From contig NZ_AP022613.1 of NCBI RefSeq assembly GCF_010730195.1, forward strand, positions 2,108,001 to 2,172,000: 64,000 nucleotides of DNA, read 5' to 3'. The DNA comes from Mycobacterium conspicuum (GTDB lineage Bacteria > Actinomycetota > Actinomycetes > Mycobacteriales > Mycobacteriaceae). A model generated the notes under the pieces. That model had not been told where the DNA came from. It did no database searches and saw only the letters and a program-made list of their open reading frames with translations. Made by a program: the position numbers and the translations under genes. Positions 8,201 through 17,509 of this stretch are shown piece by piece. Numbering within the stretch: the first letter of the stretch is position 1; each line of letters opens with the position of its first letter.

Positions 8201-9151
8201 TTGCCGGTAGACGAGTTTCCCGAGAACTGGGCAGCGCTACCGGGCACCCGGCGGTATTGCGTCAAGCACCGCACCGAATACCGCTACTCCGACGTCGTCA
8301 CCAGCTCCTACGGCCGCGGGTTTCTCACCCCGCGGGATTCGCTGCGGCAACGTTGCGTCGATCATCGGCTCGACATCCAGCCCGCCCCCGCGGACAGCTC
8401 CACCAGCCGCGACGGCTACGGCAACATCAGCACCTACTTCCACGTCACCGAACCGCACCGGGCCCTCGTCGTCACCAGCGAGTCCATCGTCGACGTGCAC
8501 CCGCCGGCGCCCGGCCAGTACACCGCGGGGCCGGCGGTCGAGCCGTGGGAACACGCTCGGCCGGCCGGGCTGCGCGGGGCACTCGCCACCGAATTCGCCC
8601 TGGACCTGGATCCGCCCGAAATCACCGACGGGGTCCGCGAATACGCGGCGCGCAGCTTCGTGCCCGGACGGCCGCTGATCGAGGTGCTGCGCGACCTCAC
8701 GTCGCGGATCTACGCCGACTTCACCTACCGGTCGGGGTCCACCACGATATCCACCGGCGTTGATGAGGTTCTGCGCGCGCGAGAAGGGGTATGTCAAGAC
8801 TTCGCCAGGCTGTCGATCGCGTGTTTGCGGGCCAACGGTTTGGCGGCCAGCTATGTGTCCGGCTATCTGGCCACAGACCCGCCGCCGGGAAAGGATCGGA
8901 TGATCGGCATCGACGCCACGCACGCTTGGGCCGCGGTATGGACCCCGCAGCAGCCGGGGCAGTTCCAATGGCTGGGGCTGGATCCCACCAATGACCAGAT
9001 GGTCGACGAGCGTTACATCATCGTCGGCCGCGGCCGCGACTACGCGGATGTGCCGCCGCTGCGCGGCATCATCTACACCAACTCCGAGAACAGCGTGATC
9101 GACGTCGCCGTCGATGTGGCGCCCTGCGAGAGCGATTCGTTGCATGCGTGA
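8201..9151 (+). CDS. Transglutaminase-like cysteine protease family protein
   Basis: 316 residues. The catalytic triad of the transglutaminase-like superfamily is visible: Cys in EGVCQDFARL, His in ATHAWAAVW, Asp in LDPTND. The N-terminal bacterial transglutaminase-associated beta domain comes first (YCVKHRTEYRYSD). It is the counterpart of Rv2569c; the cytoplasmic substrate is unknown. The frame is open far upstream into the MmcQ-like gene, but a clear AGGAGG at 8188-8193 sits 7 bases before the TTG at 8201 and decides this start. The end overlaps the next gene by 8 bases. Confidence 0.88.
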   Translation: MPVDEFPENWAALPGTRRYCVKHRTEYRYSDVVTSSYGRGFLTPRDSLRQRCVDHRLDIQPAPADSSTSRDGYGNISTYFHVTEPHRALVVTSESIVDVHPPAPGQYTAGPAVEPWEHARPAGLRGALATEFALDLDPPEITDGVREYAARSFVPGRPLIEVLRDLTSRIYADFTYRSGSTTISTGVDEVLRAREGVCQDFARLSIACLRANGLAASYVSGYLATDPPPGKDRMIGIDATHAWAAVWTPQQPGQFQWLGLDPTNDQMVDERYIIVGRGRDYADVPPLRGIIYTNSENSVIDVAVDVAPCESDSLHA

Positions 9152-10163
9152 CTTCCACTGCCCCAACTGCGGTCAGCGCCTGGCGTTCGAGAACTCGACG
9201 TGCCTGTCGTGCGGTAGCGCGCTGGGCTTTTCCCTCGACCAGATGGCGCTGCTGGTGATCGCCAAGGGCGAAAACGGCGACCACGCCGGCGCCGTCGACG
9301 CCGACGACTACCAGCTGTGCGCCAATCTTTATCTCGCCGAATGCAATTGGTTGGTCCACAAGGACGCCCCCGGCGGGCTGTGCACGTCGTGCGCGCTGAC
9401 GCTGGAACGGCCCAACGACACCGACACCGAGGGTCTGGCGGCGTTCGCGCGCGCCGAGGCGGCCAAGCGGCGGCTGATCGCCGAGCTGCACGAGCTGAAG
9501 CTGCCGATCGTGGGACGCGACCGGGATCCCGAGCAGGGGTTGGGCTTTCGGCTGCTGTCCAGCGCGTTCGAGAAGGTGATCACCGGGCACGACAACGGGG
9601 TCATCACGCTGGATTTGGCCGAGGGCGACGATGTCCACCGCGAGCAGCTGCGGGTGGAGATGGAAGAGCCGTACCGCACGCTGCTCGGCCACTTCCGGCA
9701 CGAGGTCGGGCATTACTACTTCTACCGGCTGATCACCACGCCCGAGTATCTGCAGCGGTTCAAGGAGCTGTTCGGTGATCCCGACGCCGACTACCAGGCG
9801 GCTTTGGACCGGCACTACAGCGAAGGCGCGCCCGAGGGCTGGCAGGAAAGCTTCGTCTCGTCATACGCGACGATGCACGCCGCCGAGGACTGGGCCGAGA
9901 CGTTCGCGCATTACCTGCACATCCGCGACACCCTGGACACCTCGGCCTGGTGCGGGTTGGCGCCGGCGTCGGCCACCTTCGATCGGCCGGCGTTGGGGCC
10001 CAGCGCCTTTCCCAACATCATCGAGCTGTGGCTGCCGTTGTCGTGGTCGCTGAACATGGTGAACCGCTCCATGGGCCACGACGACCTCTACCCGTTCGTG
10101 TTGCCGGTCGCCGTGTTGGACAAGATGCAATTCATCCACACGGTCATCGACGAGGCGACCTAA
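9144..10163 (+). CDS. Zinc-ribbon and putative zinc metallopeptidase protein
   Basis: 339 residues. The N-terminus has two zinc-ribbon cysteine pairs (CPNCG near residue 5 and CLSCG near residue 20) and a further pair near CTSCA. The C-terminal part carries HEVGHYYF, an HExxH zinc-peptidase motif, with a downstream EDWAETFAHYLH that could give further ligands. This matches the family of putative zinc-binding metallopeptidases typified by Rv2568c. Its start lies inside the end of the transglutaminase-like gene, so the two are co-translated and may act in one process, perhaps on protein cross-links or peptide tags; that is speculation. Confidence 0.85.
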   Translation: MRDFHCPNCGQRLAFENSTCLSCGSALGFSLDQMALLVIAKGENGDHAGAVDADDYQLCANLYLAECNWLVHKDAPGGLCTSCALTLERPNDTDTEGLAAFARAEAAKRRLIAELHELKLPIVGRDRDPEQGLGFRLLSSAFEKVITGHDNGVITLDLAEGDDVHREQLRVEMEEPYRTLLGHFRHEVGHYYFYRLITTPEYLQRFKELFGDPDADYQAALDRHYSEGAPEGWQESFVSSYATMHAAEDWAETFAHYLHIRDTLDTSAWCGLAPASATFDRPALGPSAFPNIIELWLPLSWSLNMVNRSMGHDDLYPFVLPVAVLDKMQFIHTVIDEAT

Positions 10164-10177
10164 GGGTTTACCCGTAT

Positions 10178-11290
10178 CTACGCGTATTGAGGCCCCGATG
10201 GGGGACCGGCCGGGTATCCCGGCTGCTCCACCGGCACGACCTGCCCGCCCGACAGCTTGCGGTAGGTGTACACCTGAACCAGCAAGGCAACCGGCATCGC
10301 CGCCAATAGGCCGACACCACAAGCCAATTCGCCGACCAGCACGATCGCGTACTGCACCAGGAACGAGATGATGGCGGGGCCGATGTTGTTCTTGACCGTC
10401 TCGTAGCTGGCCTTGATCGCGTCGACCGGTGACAGGTTCCGATCGATGACGAACGGGATGGCGAACTGGGCGATGAAGCCGAAGATGATGCCGCCGACGA
10501 TGCACAGCGAACCGACTGCCGTGCCGAGGCCGACGAGCACCGCGGTCAGCAGCACCGGCCCCATGTTGCGGGGCTTGAAGAACGACCCGATGCTCACCGG
10601 CTTCCCGTCGGCGATGTCAAGGCAGCCGGACAGCAGTGCGACGGCCATATAAATCGCCGCGATGAACAGCACGATGTAGGCGACGACCATGACGGCGTAC
10701 GAGGCGGCGCCGAAGGTGACAACCGTACCTCCGTAGGTGTTGCCGTACGCGTCGGTGTAGGTGTTGTTCGTGCTCTCACCCAGCAGCGCCGGCACGACTC
10801 CGGCGATCACCGCGACGATGCCGATCGCCACGAGGTAGATCACCAGCGGAACGATCAGCGCCACGGCGTTCTTGGTGAACTTGTTCCACGCCCAGCTGAC
10901 GGCCTCGCCGATGTTGAACTGCACGGAGCCGGGGCCGCCGGGCGGGGCGGCATAGCCCGGTTGCGGGCCCGGCTGCGGCGGATAGCCGGCAGGGGGCGCG
11001 CCGTAGCCCGACGGCGGCGGCGGCGGTGGCGCGCCGTAGGACGGCGGCGGGCCTTCACCGGGCGGCGGGCCATACCCGCCGGATCCGGGCGGTGGACTCG
11101 AGTGCCGGCCGTAGCCGGGGCCCGGGGGAGGCGCGCCATAACCGGGACCCGCCGGGCCGCCGGGCGGAGGCGGGGGTGGGGGTGGGGCGCCATAACCGGG
11201 CGGAGGCGGTGGTGGCGGGTAGCCCGGAGGGGTCTGGCCGCCGTGCTGCGGGTCGGCCGGGTTGCTTGGATACTCTGGGGGCTGGCTCAT
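10178..11290 (-). CDS. Proline/glycine-rich multi-pass membrane protein
   Basis: 370 residues. Residues 1 to about 122 are a low-complexity Pro/Gly/Tyr region with repeated PPPGYG-like units. The rest is a membrane domain with hydrophobic stretches near 142-165, 197-220, 245-282 and 304-340. It looks like Rv2560. Such disordered cytoplasmic tails often serve as interaction platforms, but no function is established. The ATG at 11290 begins the MSQPPEYPSN sequence; the frame remains open upstream, but that part is AT-richer promoter DNA shared with rarA. Confidence 0.82.
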   Translation of the reverse strand: MSQPPEYPSNPADPQHGGQTPPGYPPPPPPPGYGAPPPPPPPPGGPAGPGYGAPPPGPGYGRHSSPPPGSGGYGPPPGEGPPPSYGAPPPPPPSGYGAPPAGYPPQPGPQPGYAAPPGGPGSVQFNIGEAVSWAWNKFTKNAVALIVPLVIYLVAIGIVAVIAGVVPALLGESTNNTYTDAYGNTYGGTVVTFGAASYAVMVVAYIVLFIAAIYMAVALLSGCLDIADGKPVSIGSFFKPRNMGPVLLTAVLVGLGTAVGSLCIVGGIIFGFIAQFAIPFVIDRNLSPVDAIKASYETVKNNIGPAIISFLVQYAIVLVGELACGVGLLAAMPVALLVQVYTYRKLSGGQVVPVEQPGYPAGPPSGPQYA

Positions 11291-11405
11291 TGCCGTCCTA
11301 AGGTTTCGAGTTCGCTGTGAATCGGTGAACGCAGAACTTAGCCAACCGGAACTTAGCAGTTCTGCGGCGCAGGCGCGCGGATAGATCGTCGGTAACTTGG
11401 CCCGA

Positions 11406-11411
11406 TAACCT
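11406..11411 (+). promoter_or_regulatory. -10 box of leaderless rarA promoter
   Basis: TAACCT lies exactly 6 bases before the GTG start of rarA, with no ribosome-binding site between. This is the geometry of leaderless mycobacterial transcripts. Confidence 0.5.
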
Positions 11412-11417
11412 GAACCC

Positions 11418-12767
11418 GTGTCCGATGGTCTGTTTGACCTGCCCGGCGCGGCGCGGCCGACCACAGATTTAGAAGTCGGCCTGAACGTGTCGGCCGGCGC
11501 GCCGCTGCCGGTGCGGATGCGTCCGGCAACCCTGGACGAAGTGGTCGGTCAGGACCACCTGTTGGCGCCCGGGTCGCCGCTGCGCCGGCTGGTCGAGGGC
11601 TCGGGAGTGGCGTCGGTGATCCTGTATGGGCCGCCGGGCAGCGGCAAGACGACGCTGGCGGCGCTGATCTCGCAGGCGACCGGGCGACGCTTCGAGGCCC
11701 TCTCGGCGTTGTCGGCCGGCGTCAAGGACGTTCGGGCCGTGATCGAGACCGCGAGGTCGGCGCTGCTCCGTGGCGAGCAGACGGTGCTGTTCATCGACGA
11801 GGTGCACCGCTTCTCCAAGACCCAGCAGGACGCGCTGCTGTCCGCGGTCGAGAACCGGGTGGTGTTGCTGGTCGCGGCCACCACCGAGAACCCGTCGTTT
11901 TCGGTGGTCGCGCCGCTGCTGTCCCGGTCGCTGATCCTGCAGTTGCGGCCGCTGGGCGCCGACGACGTGCGCACCGTGGTGCAGCGGGCCATCGACGACC
12001 CCCGCGGCCTGGGCGGACGCGTTGCGGTGGCACCCGAGGCCATCGACCTGCTGGTCCAGCTGGCCGCCGGTGACGCCCGCCGCGCGTTGACCGCGCTGGA
12101 GGTGGCGGCCGAGGGGGTCGAGGAAGTGGCCGTCGAGACCGTCGAGCAGTCCCTGGACAAGGCCGCGGTGCGCTACGACCGCGACGGCGACCAGCACTAC
12201 GACGTCATCAGCGCCTTCATCAAGTCGGTGCGTGGCTCCGACGTCGACGCGGCGCTGCACTATCTGGCCCGCATGCTGGTCGCGGGGGAGGACCCGCGGT
12301 TCATCGCGCGCCGGCTGATGATCCTGGCCAGCGAGGACATCGGGATGGCCGATCCGACGGCGCTGCCGACCGCGGTCGCCGCCGCGCAGACCGTGCAGCT
12401 GATCGGGATGCCCGAAGCCCAGCTGACGCTGGCGCACGCCACCGTGCACTTGGCCACCGCGGCGAAGTCGAACGCGGTCACCACCGCGCTGGGCGCGGCG
12501 ATGAACGACATCAAGGCGGGCAAGGCCGGCATGGTGCCCGCGCACCTGCGCGACGGGCATTACTCGGGGGCGGCCGCGCTGGGCAACGCGCAGGGCTACA
12601 AGTACTCCCACGACGACCCGGACGGCGTTGTCGCGCAACAATATCCGCCCGACGAGCTGGTGGGCGTGGACTATTACCGCCCCACCGGCCGCGGCGGTGA
12701 ACGGGAGATCGGCGGCCGGCTGGAGCGGCTGCGGGCGATCATCCGCCAGAGAAGGGGACGGCAGTGA
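11418..12767 (+). CDS. rarA: Replication-associated recombination protein A (RarA/MgsA, AAA+ ATPase)
   Basis: 449 residues. Walker A is GPPGSGKTT at 71-79 and Walker B is LFIDEVHR near 124-131, followed by the sensor region TTENPSF. The C-terminal tetramerisation part carries the family core (HYDVISAFIKSVRGSD, SEDIGMADP). RarA/MgsA acts at stalled replication forks and gaps with SSB and RecA. It is the counterpart of Rv2559c. The GTG start is supported by a TAACCT -10 box six bases upstream. Its stop overlaps the next small gene as GTGA. Confidence 0.93.
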   Translation: MSDGLFDLPGAARPTTDLEVGLNVSAGAPLPVRMRPATLDEVVGQDHLLAPGSPLRRLVEGSGVASVILYGPPGSGKTTLAALISQATGRRFEALSALSAGVKDVRAVIETARSALLRGEQTVLFIDEVHRFSKTQQDALLSAVENRVVLLVAATTENPSFSVVAPLLSRSLILQLRPLGADDVRTVVQRAIDDPRGLGGRVAVAPEAIDLLVQLAAGDARRALTALEVAAEGVEEVAVETVEQSLDKAAVRYDRDGDQHYDVISAFIKSVRGSDVDAALHYLARMLVAGEDPRFIARRLMILASEDIGMADPTALPTAVAAAQTVQLIGMPEAQLTLAHATVHLATAAKSNAVTTALGAAMNDIKAGKAGMVPAHLRDGHYSGAAALGNAQGYKYSHDDPDGVVAQQYPPDELVGVDYYRPTGRGGEREIGGRLERLRAIIRQRRGRQ

Positions 12768-13099
12768 AGACCTTCACCGACGACGAGATGGGCCAACTGC
12801 TGCCCACTGCCAAGGCCTATAGCGTCGTCATCCTCAAGCAGGGGCCGGAATTCGGTGACGACGGCGCCGCGGCGATCATCTGGGAGCACGGCCGCCGCAA
12901 CTTCGGGCTCCGCGACGACGGCGTGCTCGCGGTGGTGCTGCCGGTGACCGACGGGTCCGCCGTCTGCGGGGTCGGGGTGTTTGCTGCGACCATCGACGAG
13001 ACCGTCGCGATCATGGAAGACGACCCCGGGGTGGCGGCCGGGGTCTTCACCTACGAGGTGCACCCCTGCCGCGGATTCCCCGGGGACTCGCTGCCCTAA
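12764..13099 (+). CDS. Conserved hypothetical protein, YCII-like size
   Basis: 111 residues from a GTG that overlaps the rarA stop (GTGA), so it is co-translated with rarA. The protein is acidic and looks like a single small alpha/beta domain. No catalytic motif is evident. GC-rich third positions agree with a real gene. I do not recognise a characterised family with confidence. The coupling to rarA suggests it could be an accessory, but nothing in the sequence shows a DNA-related role. Confidence 0.7.
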   Translation: MKTFTDDEMGQLLPTAKAYSVVILKQGPEFGDDGAAAIIWEHGRRNFGLRDDGVLAVVLPVTDGSAVCGVGVFAATIDETVAIMEDDPGVAAGVFTYEVHPCRGFPGDSLP

Positions 13100-13114
13100 G
13101 CCGGCCCTGAGCCG

Positions 13115-13789
13115 TCAGACCAGCTCGGGCACCCGCAGGTGCGCGATCGCCAGCTCGAATTCGGCCACGTCGAGCACCTCGGCGCCCAAGTCCCGGGCGC
13201 GCCGGCTGCGCAGCTCACTCGCCCGGTCCTGAGTCCGGGCCATCGCTTCCAAGCTGTCGAACGACGAGCACGCCACCGCCCGCCGGCAGGCCGGGTGGTC
13301 GACCATCAGGCTGGCGCTGCAGAACCCCTCGAAGGTCTCCAACTCGGGAAGCACATACGACCGGTAGAAGTCGAGGGACCGCTCGATTTGGTCCGGCACG
13401 ATCTTCAGCCAGGTGGCCCGCACGCAGGTTCCCTGATGCGGCCGGTGGTCGCGGCGCATCAGCGCGATATCCCACTCTTCCACCCTGGCCTGCCCGGAAA
13501 ACATCATCGCGGCGCGGTCCCGCACGGGCGCCACGCGCTCGGCGCTGGCGCGCATCTTCTCCAAGCTCTCCCAGGAGCTGGTGGCGATGCACGAGCCGGA
13601 CTGCCGGTCGACCAACAGCGACAGCCCGACGTACCCGTCAAGCTCCTGCAGCGCGGGCATGACGACATCGCGAATATGCGCAATCCCGATGTCGACCGAC
13701 AGAGGTTGCGCCTGAATGGTGGTAGAGCGTGCGTACACGAGCGACCCTCCCGCGTCGGGGTAGCGCCCCGGTGGCGCCACCGGTCCCAT
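13115..13789 (-). CDS. Rv2557/Rv2558-like tandem dimeric alpha-beta barrel protein
   Basis: 224 residues made of two similar halves: each has a helix-strand unit ending in a Cys/Ser-containing stretch (SCIATSSWESLEKM and AVACSSFDSLEAM), which suggests two fused ABM-like ferredoxin folds. It resembles the M. tuberculosis paralogues Rv2557 and Rv2558, known as starvation-induced proteins of unknown function. Only one copy is present here. A strong AGGAGGAAGG ribosome site a few bases before the ATG at 13789 supports the long start over the GTG at 13738. Confidence 0.78.
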   Translation of the reverse strand: MGPVAPPGRYPDAGGSLVYARSTTIQAQPLSVDIGIAHIRDVVMPALQELDGYVGLSLLVDRQSGSCIATSSWESLEKMRASAERVAPVRDRAAMMFSGQARVEEWDIALMRRDHRPHQGTCVRATWLKIVPDQIERSLDFYRSYVLPELETFEGFCSASLMVDHPACRRAVACSSFDSLEAMARTQDRASELRSRRARDLGAEVLDVAEFELAIAHLRVPELV

Positions 13790-13895
13790 TAGCTACCTTC
13801 CTCCTGCCTATTACTGGCCGCAATGCCTTCTCGGGGTGTGGCCGCGATCACAAGCAATTGGCTGGTCGCGACCGGTCCGCCGTAGGCTTGGCGAG

Positions 13896-14297
13896 ATGCA
13901 GACCGATGTGCTGGATGTTGATACGGCCCGTCGCCGCATCGTGGACCTCACCGATGCGGTGCGCAGGTTCTGTTTCGCCTACGGCGACGGGCTGTGCAAT
14001 GTGTTCGTCCCGCACGCGACCGCCGGGGTGGCGATCATCGAGACCGGCGCGGGTTCCGACGACGACCTGGTCGACACGCTGGAACGGCTGTTGCCGCGCG
14101 ACGACCGGTACCGGCACGCGCACGGCTCCGAAGGGCACGGCGCCGACCACGTGATGCCGGCCCTCGTGGCGCCGTCGGTGACGGTGCCGGTCTTGAGTGG
14201 CGAGCCGCAGCTGGGCACCTGGCAAAGTATCGTGCTGGTCGACCTGAATCGGGACAATCCGCGGCGGTCGGTGCGGTTGAGCTTTTTGGATGGTTAG
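13896..14297 (+). CDS. yjbQ: YjbQ family protein (UPF0047)
   Basis: 133 residues with the family signatures HATAGVAIIETGAG, HAHGSEGHGADHV and GTWQSIVLVD. The conserved histidines form the presumed active site. YjbQ proteins show weak thiamine phosphate synthase activity in some bacteria, but the true role is uncertain. Counterpart of Rv2556c, just upstream of alaS as in M. tuberculosis. A TAGGCT -10 box at 13883-13888, seven bases before the ATG, supports this start and a leaderless transcript. Confidence 0.88.
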   Translation: MQTDVLDVDTARRRIVDLTDAVRRFCFAYGDGLCNVFVPHATAGVAIIETGAGSDDDLVDTLERLLPRDDRYRHAHGSEGHGADHVMPALVAPSVTVPVLSGEPQLGTWQSIVLVDLNRDNPRRSVRLSFLDG

Positions 14298-14350
14298 CGC
14301 CCTACGCTGGGCATCCAGGGGAATGCAAGCAACAGGAAGAAGTGGAAGAA

Positions 14351-17056
14351 GTGCAGACACACGAGATCAGGAAGCGGTTCCTTGATCATTTCGTGAAGGC
14401 CGGCCACACCGAGGTGCCCAGCGCGTCGGTGATCCTCGACGACCCCAATTTGTTGTTCGTCAACGCCGGCATGGTGCAGTTCGTGCCGTTCTTCCTGGGG
14501 CAGCGCACGCCGCCGTATGCCACCGCCACCAGCATCCAGAAGTGCATCCGCACCCCCGACATCGACGAGGTCGGCATCACCACCCGGCACAACACCTTCT
14601 TTCAGATGGCCGGCAATTTCTCGTTCGGCGACTACTTCAAGCGCGAGGCCATCGCGCTGGCGTGGGACCTGTTGACCAACAGCGTCTCGGAGGGCGGATA
14701 CGGCCTAGACCCCGAAAAGCTTTGGGCCACGGTGTATCTCGACGACGACGAGGCCGTCCAACTGTGGCGGGAGATCGCCGGCCTGCCGGCCGAGCGGATC
14801 CAGCGCCGCGGCATGGCCGACAACTACTGGTCGATGGGCATCCCCGGGCCGTGCGGACCGTCCTCGGAGATCTACTACGACCGGGGCCCCGAGTTCGGGG
14901 TGGCGGGCGGACCCGCGGCCAACGAGGACCGGTACATCGAGATCTGGAACCTCGTGTTCATGCAGAACCAGCGCGGCGAGGGAAGCTCCAAGGAAGACTT
15001 CGAAATCCTCGGCCCGCTGCCGCGGAAGAACATCGACACGGGCATGGGCGTCGAGCGGGTCGCGTTCATTCTGCAGGGCGTGCACAACGTCTACGAGACC
15101 GACCTGGTGCGCCCGGTCATCGACCTGGTCGAATCGCGCGCCCCGCGCCGCTACGACGTCGGAAACCACGCCGACGACGTCCGCTACCGCATCATCGCCG
15201 ACCACAGCCGCACCGCCGCGATCCTGATCGGCGACGGGGTCAGCCCCGGCAACGACGGCCGCGGCTACGTGCTGCGCCGCTTGCTGCGCCGGGTGATTCG
15301 CTCGGCCAAGCTGCTGGGCTTGGATGATCCGGAGGAGCCCATCGTCGGCGACCTGATGGCCACCGTGCGCGACGCGATGGGCCCGTCGTACCCCGAATTG
15401 GTCAGCGACTTCGACCGGATCCACCGCATCGCCGTCGCCGAGGAGACCGCGTTCAACCGCACGCTGGCGTCGGGCTCGAAGCTGTTCGAGGACGTGGTCG
15501 GCGCCACCAAAAAGTCGGGCGCCACGGTGGTTTCCGGCTCGGACGCATTCACCCTGCACGACACCTACGGCTTCCCGATCGAGCTCACCCTGGAGATGGC
15601 CGCCGAGGCCGGCCTGAGCGTCGACAAGACCGGCTTCCACGAGCTGATGCTGCAGCAACGCCAGCGGGCCAAGGCCGACGCGGCCGCGCGCAAACACGCG
15701 CACGCCGACCTGACCGCGTATCGCGAGCTGGTCGACGCCGGCCCCACCGAGTTCACCGGGTTCGACGAATTGACTTCCGAGGCAAGGATTCTCGGCATCT
15801 TCGTCGACGGCAAGCGGGTTCCGGTGGTCGCGCACGGCGCGGACGGCGGCGCCGATCGGGTGGAGCTGATTTTGGATCGCACCCCGCTCTACGCCGAGTC
15901 CGGCGGTCAGATCGCCGACGCCGGAACCATCACCGGAACCGGATCCGGCGGTGCCGCCAAGGCGGCGGTGACCGACGTGCAGAAGATCGCCAAAACCGTT
16001 CACGTGCATCGGGTTAACGTCGAGTCGGGGGAGTTCGTCGAGGGCGACACCGTCGTCGCGGCGGTGGACCCGGAATGGCGCCGCGGCGCCACGCAGGGCC
16101 ACTCCGGCACCCACATGGTGCACGCCGCGTTGCGACAAGTGCTGGGGCCCAACGCGGTTCAGGCCGGATCGCTGAACCGGCCGGGCTATCTGCGTTTCGA
16201 CTTCAACTGGCAGGGGCCGCTGAGCGAAGAGCAGCGCATCCAAATCGAGGAGGTCACCAACGAGGCGGTGCAGGCCGACTTCGAGGTGCACACCTTCACC
16301 GAGCAGCTGGAGAAGGCCAAGGCGAGGGGGGCCATGGCGCTCTTCGGCGAGGCCTACCCCGACCAGGTCCGGGTGGTGGAGATCGGCGGACCGTTCTCGT
16401 TGGAGCTGTGCGGCGGCACGCACGTGCACAACTCGGCGCAGATCGGTCCGGTGACCATCCTCGGCGAATCCTCGATCGGCTCCGGGGTGCGCCGCGTGGA
16501 GGCCTACGTCGGGCTGGACTCGTTCCGTCACCTGGCCAAGGAGCGTGCGCTGATGGCCGGGCTGGCGTCGTCGCTGAAGGTGCCGTCCGAGGAGGTGCCC
16601 GCCCGGGTGGCCAACCTGGTGGAACGGCTCAAGGCCGCCGAGAAGGAGCTCGAACGCGCCCGGCAGGCCAACGCCCGGGCCGCCGCGACCAACGCCGCGG
16701 CGGGGGCCGAGCGGATCGGTAACGTCTGCGTGGTGGCGCAACGGATGTCGGCCGGCATGACGGCGGGCGACCTGCGGTCCCTGGTCGGTGACATTCGCGG
16801 CAAGCTCGGCAGCGACCCCGCGGTGGTGGCGCTGATCGCCGACACGGAAGGCGACGGCGTGCCGTACGCCGTCGCCGTCAACCCGGCCGCCCAGGACCTC
16901 GGCCTGAGCGCCAACGACCTGGTCAAGGAGCTCGCCGCGGCGGTCGACGGCCGCGGCGGCGGCAAGGCCGACCTGGCGCAGGGCTCGGGAAAGAACCCGG
17001 CCGGCATCGAGGCGGCCCTGGCCGCGGTACGCGATCAGATCAAGCGGGTCAGCTGA
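14351..17056 (+). CDS. alaS: Alanyl-tRNA synthetase
   Basis: 901 residues. The class II catalytic core is at the N-terminus (FLDHFVKAGHTEVPSAS, RTPDIDEVGITTRHNTFF, FQMAGNFSFGDYFK). The editing domain follows, with the zinc-binding GHSGTHMVH and LCGGTHVHN segments that remove mischarged Ser and Gly. The C-Ala domain ends in RGGGKADLAQGSG. It charges tRNA-Ala and checks the product. The GTG at 14351 gives the family-typical QTHEIRKRF N-terminus; GTG at 14342 is also in frame. A TACGCT -10 box lies at 14303-14308. It heads a tight run with ruvX, mltG, aroE and a prepilin peptidase. Confidence 0.96.
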   Translation: MQTHEIRKRFLDHFVKAGHTEVPSASVILDDPNLLFVNAGMVQFVPFFLGQRTPPYATATSIQKCIRTPDIDEVGITTRHNTFFQMAGNFSFGDYFKREAIALAWDLLTNSVSEGGYGLDPEKLWATVYLDDDEAVQLWREIAGLPAERIQRRGMADNYWSMGIPGPCGPSSEIYYDRGPEFGVAGGPAANEDRYIEIWNLVFMQNQRGEGSSKEDFEILGPLPRKNIDTGMGVERVAFILQGVHNVYETDLVRPVIDLVESRAPRRYDVGNHADDVRYRIIADHSRTAAILIGDGVSPGNDGRGYVLRRLLRRVIRSAKLLGLDDPEEPIVGDLMATVRDAMGPSYPELVSDFDRIHRIAVAEETAFNRTLASGSKLFEDVVGATKKSGATVVSGSDAFTLHDTYGFPIELTLEMAAEAGLSVDKTGFHELMLQQRQRAKADAAARKHAHADLTAYRELVDAGPTEFTGFDELTSEARILGIFVDGKRVPVVAHGADGGADRVELILDRTPLYAESGGQIADAGTITGTGSGGAAKAAVTDVQKIAKTVHVHRVNVESGEFVEGDTVVAAVDPEWRRGATQGHSGTHMVHAALRQVLGPNAVQAGSLNRPGYLRFDFNWQGPLSEEQRIQIEEVTNEAVQADFEVHTFTEQLEKAKARGAMALFGEAYPDQVRVVEIGGPFSLELCGGTHVHNSAQIGPVTILGESSIGSGVRRVEAYVGLDSFRHLAKERALMAGLASSLKVPSEEVPARVANLVERLKAAEKELERARQANARAAATNAAAGAERIGNVCVVAQRMSAGMTAGDLRSLVGDIRGKLGSDPAVVALIADTEGDGVPYAVAVNPAAQDLGLSANDLVKELAAAVDGRGGGKADLAQGSGKNPAGIEAALAAVRDQIKRVS

Positions 17057-17509
17057 GTGCGTCCCGGGAGAAGCCTCGGCATCGATGTGGGCAAGGTCCG
17101 CATCGGCGTGGCGGTCAGCGACCCGGACGGCATCCTCGCGACCCCGGTGGAGACGGTGCGCCGCGAGCGAACCGGCAGGCACCTGCGCCGACTGGCCGCG
17201 CTGGCCGCCGAGTTCGAGGCCGTCGAGGTGGTCGTCGGGCTGCCGCGGACGCTGGCCGACCGCACCGGCCCCGCAGCGCGCGACGCGATCGAACTCTCCG
17301 AGGCGCTGGCAGTCCGCGTCGCACCGACCCCGGTGCGCCTCGCCGACGAGCGGCTGACCACCGTCAGCGCGCAGCGATCCCTGCGCGAGGCCGGGGTACG
17401 CGCCAAGGAGCAACGAGCGGTGATCGACCAGGCCGCGGCCGTGGCGATCCTGCAGGGCTGGCTCGACCAACGGCGCGCGGCAGACGTGAAAGACGCCGCG
17501 CGTGGTTGA
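17057..17509 (+). CDS. ruvX: RuvX/YqgF RNase H-like nuclease (putative Holliday junction resolvase)
   Basis: 150 residues with the RNase H-like fold: first catalytic Asp in LGIDVGKVRIGVAVSD, then VVGLPRTL, DERLTT and the C-terminal IDQAAAVAIL. The family processes Holliday-junction-like or pre-16S rRNA substrates; M. tuberculosis RuvX (Rv2554c) resolves junctions in vitro. The GTG start follows the alaS stop directly and in the same frame, so there is no gap. It overlaps mltG by 8 bases. Confidence 0.92.
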   Translation: MRPGRSLGIDVGKVRIGVAVSDPDGILATPVETVRRERTGRHLRRLAALAAEFEAVEVVVGLPRTLADRTGPAARDAIELSEALAVRVAPTPVRLADERLTTVSAQRSLREAGVRAKEQRAVIDQAAAVAILQGWLDQRRAADVKDAARG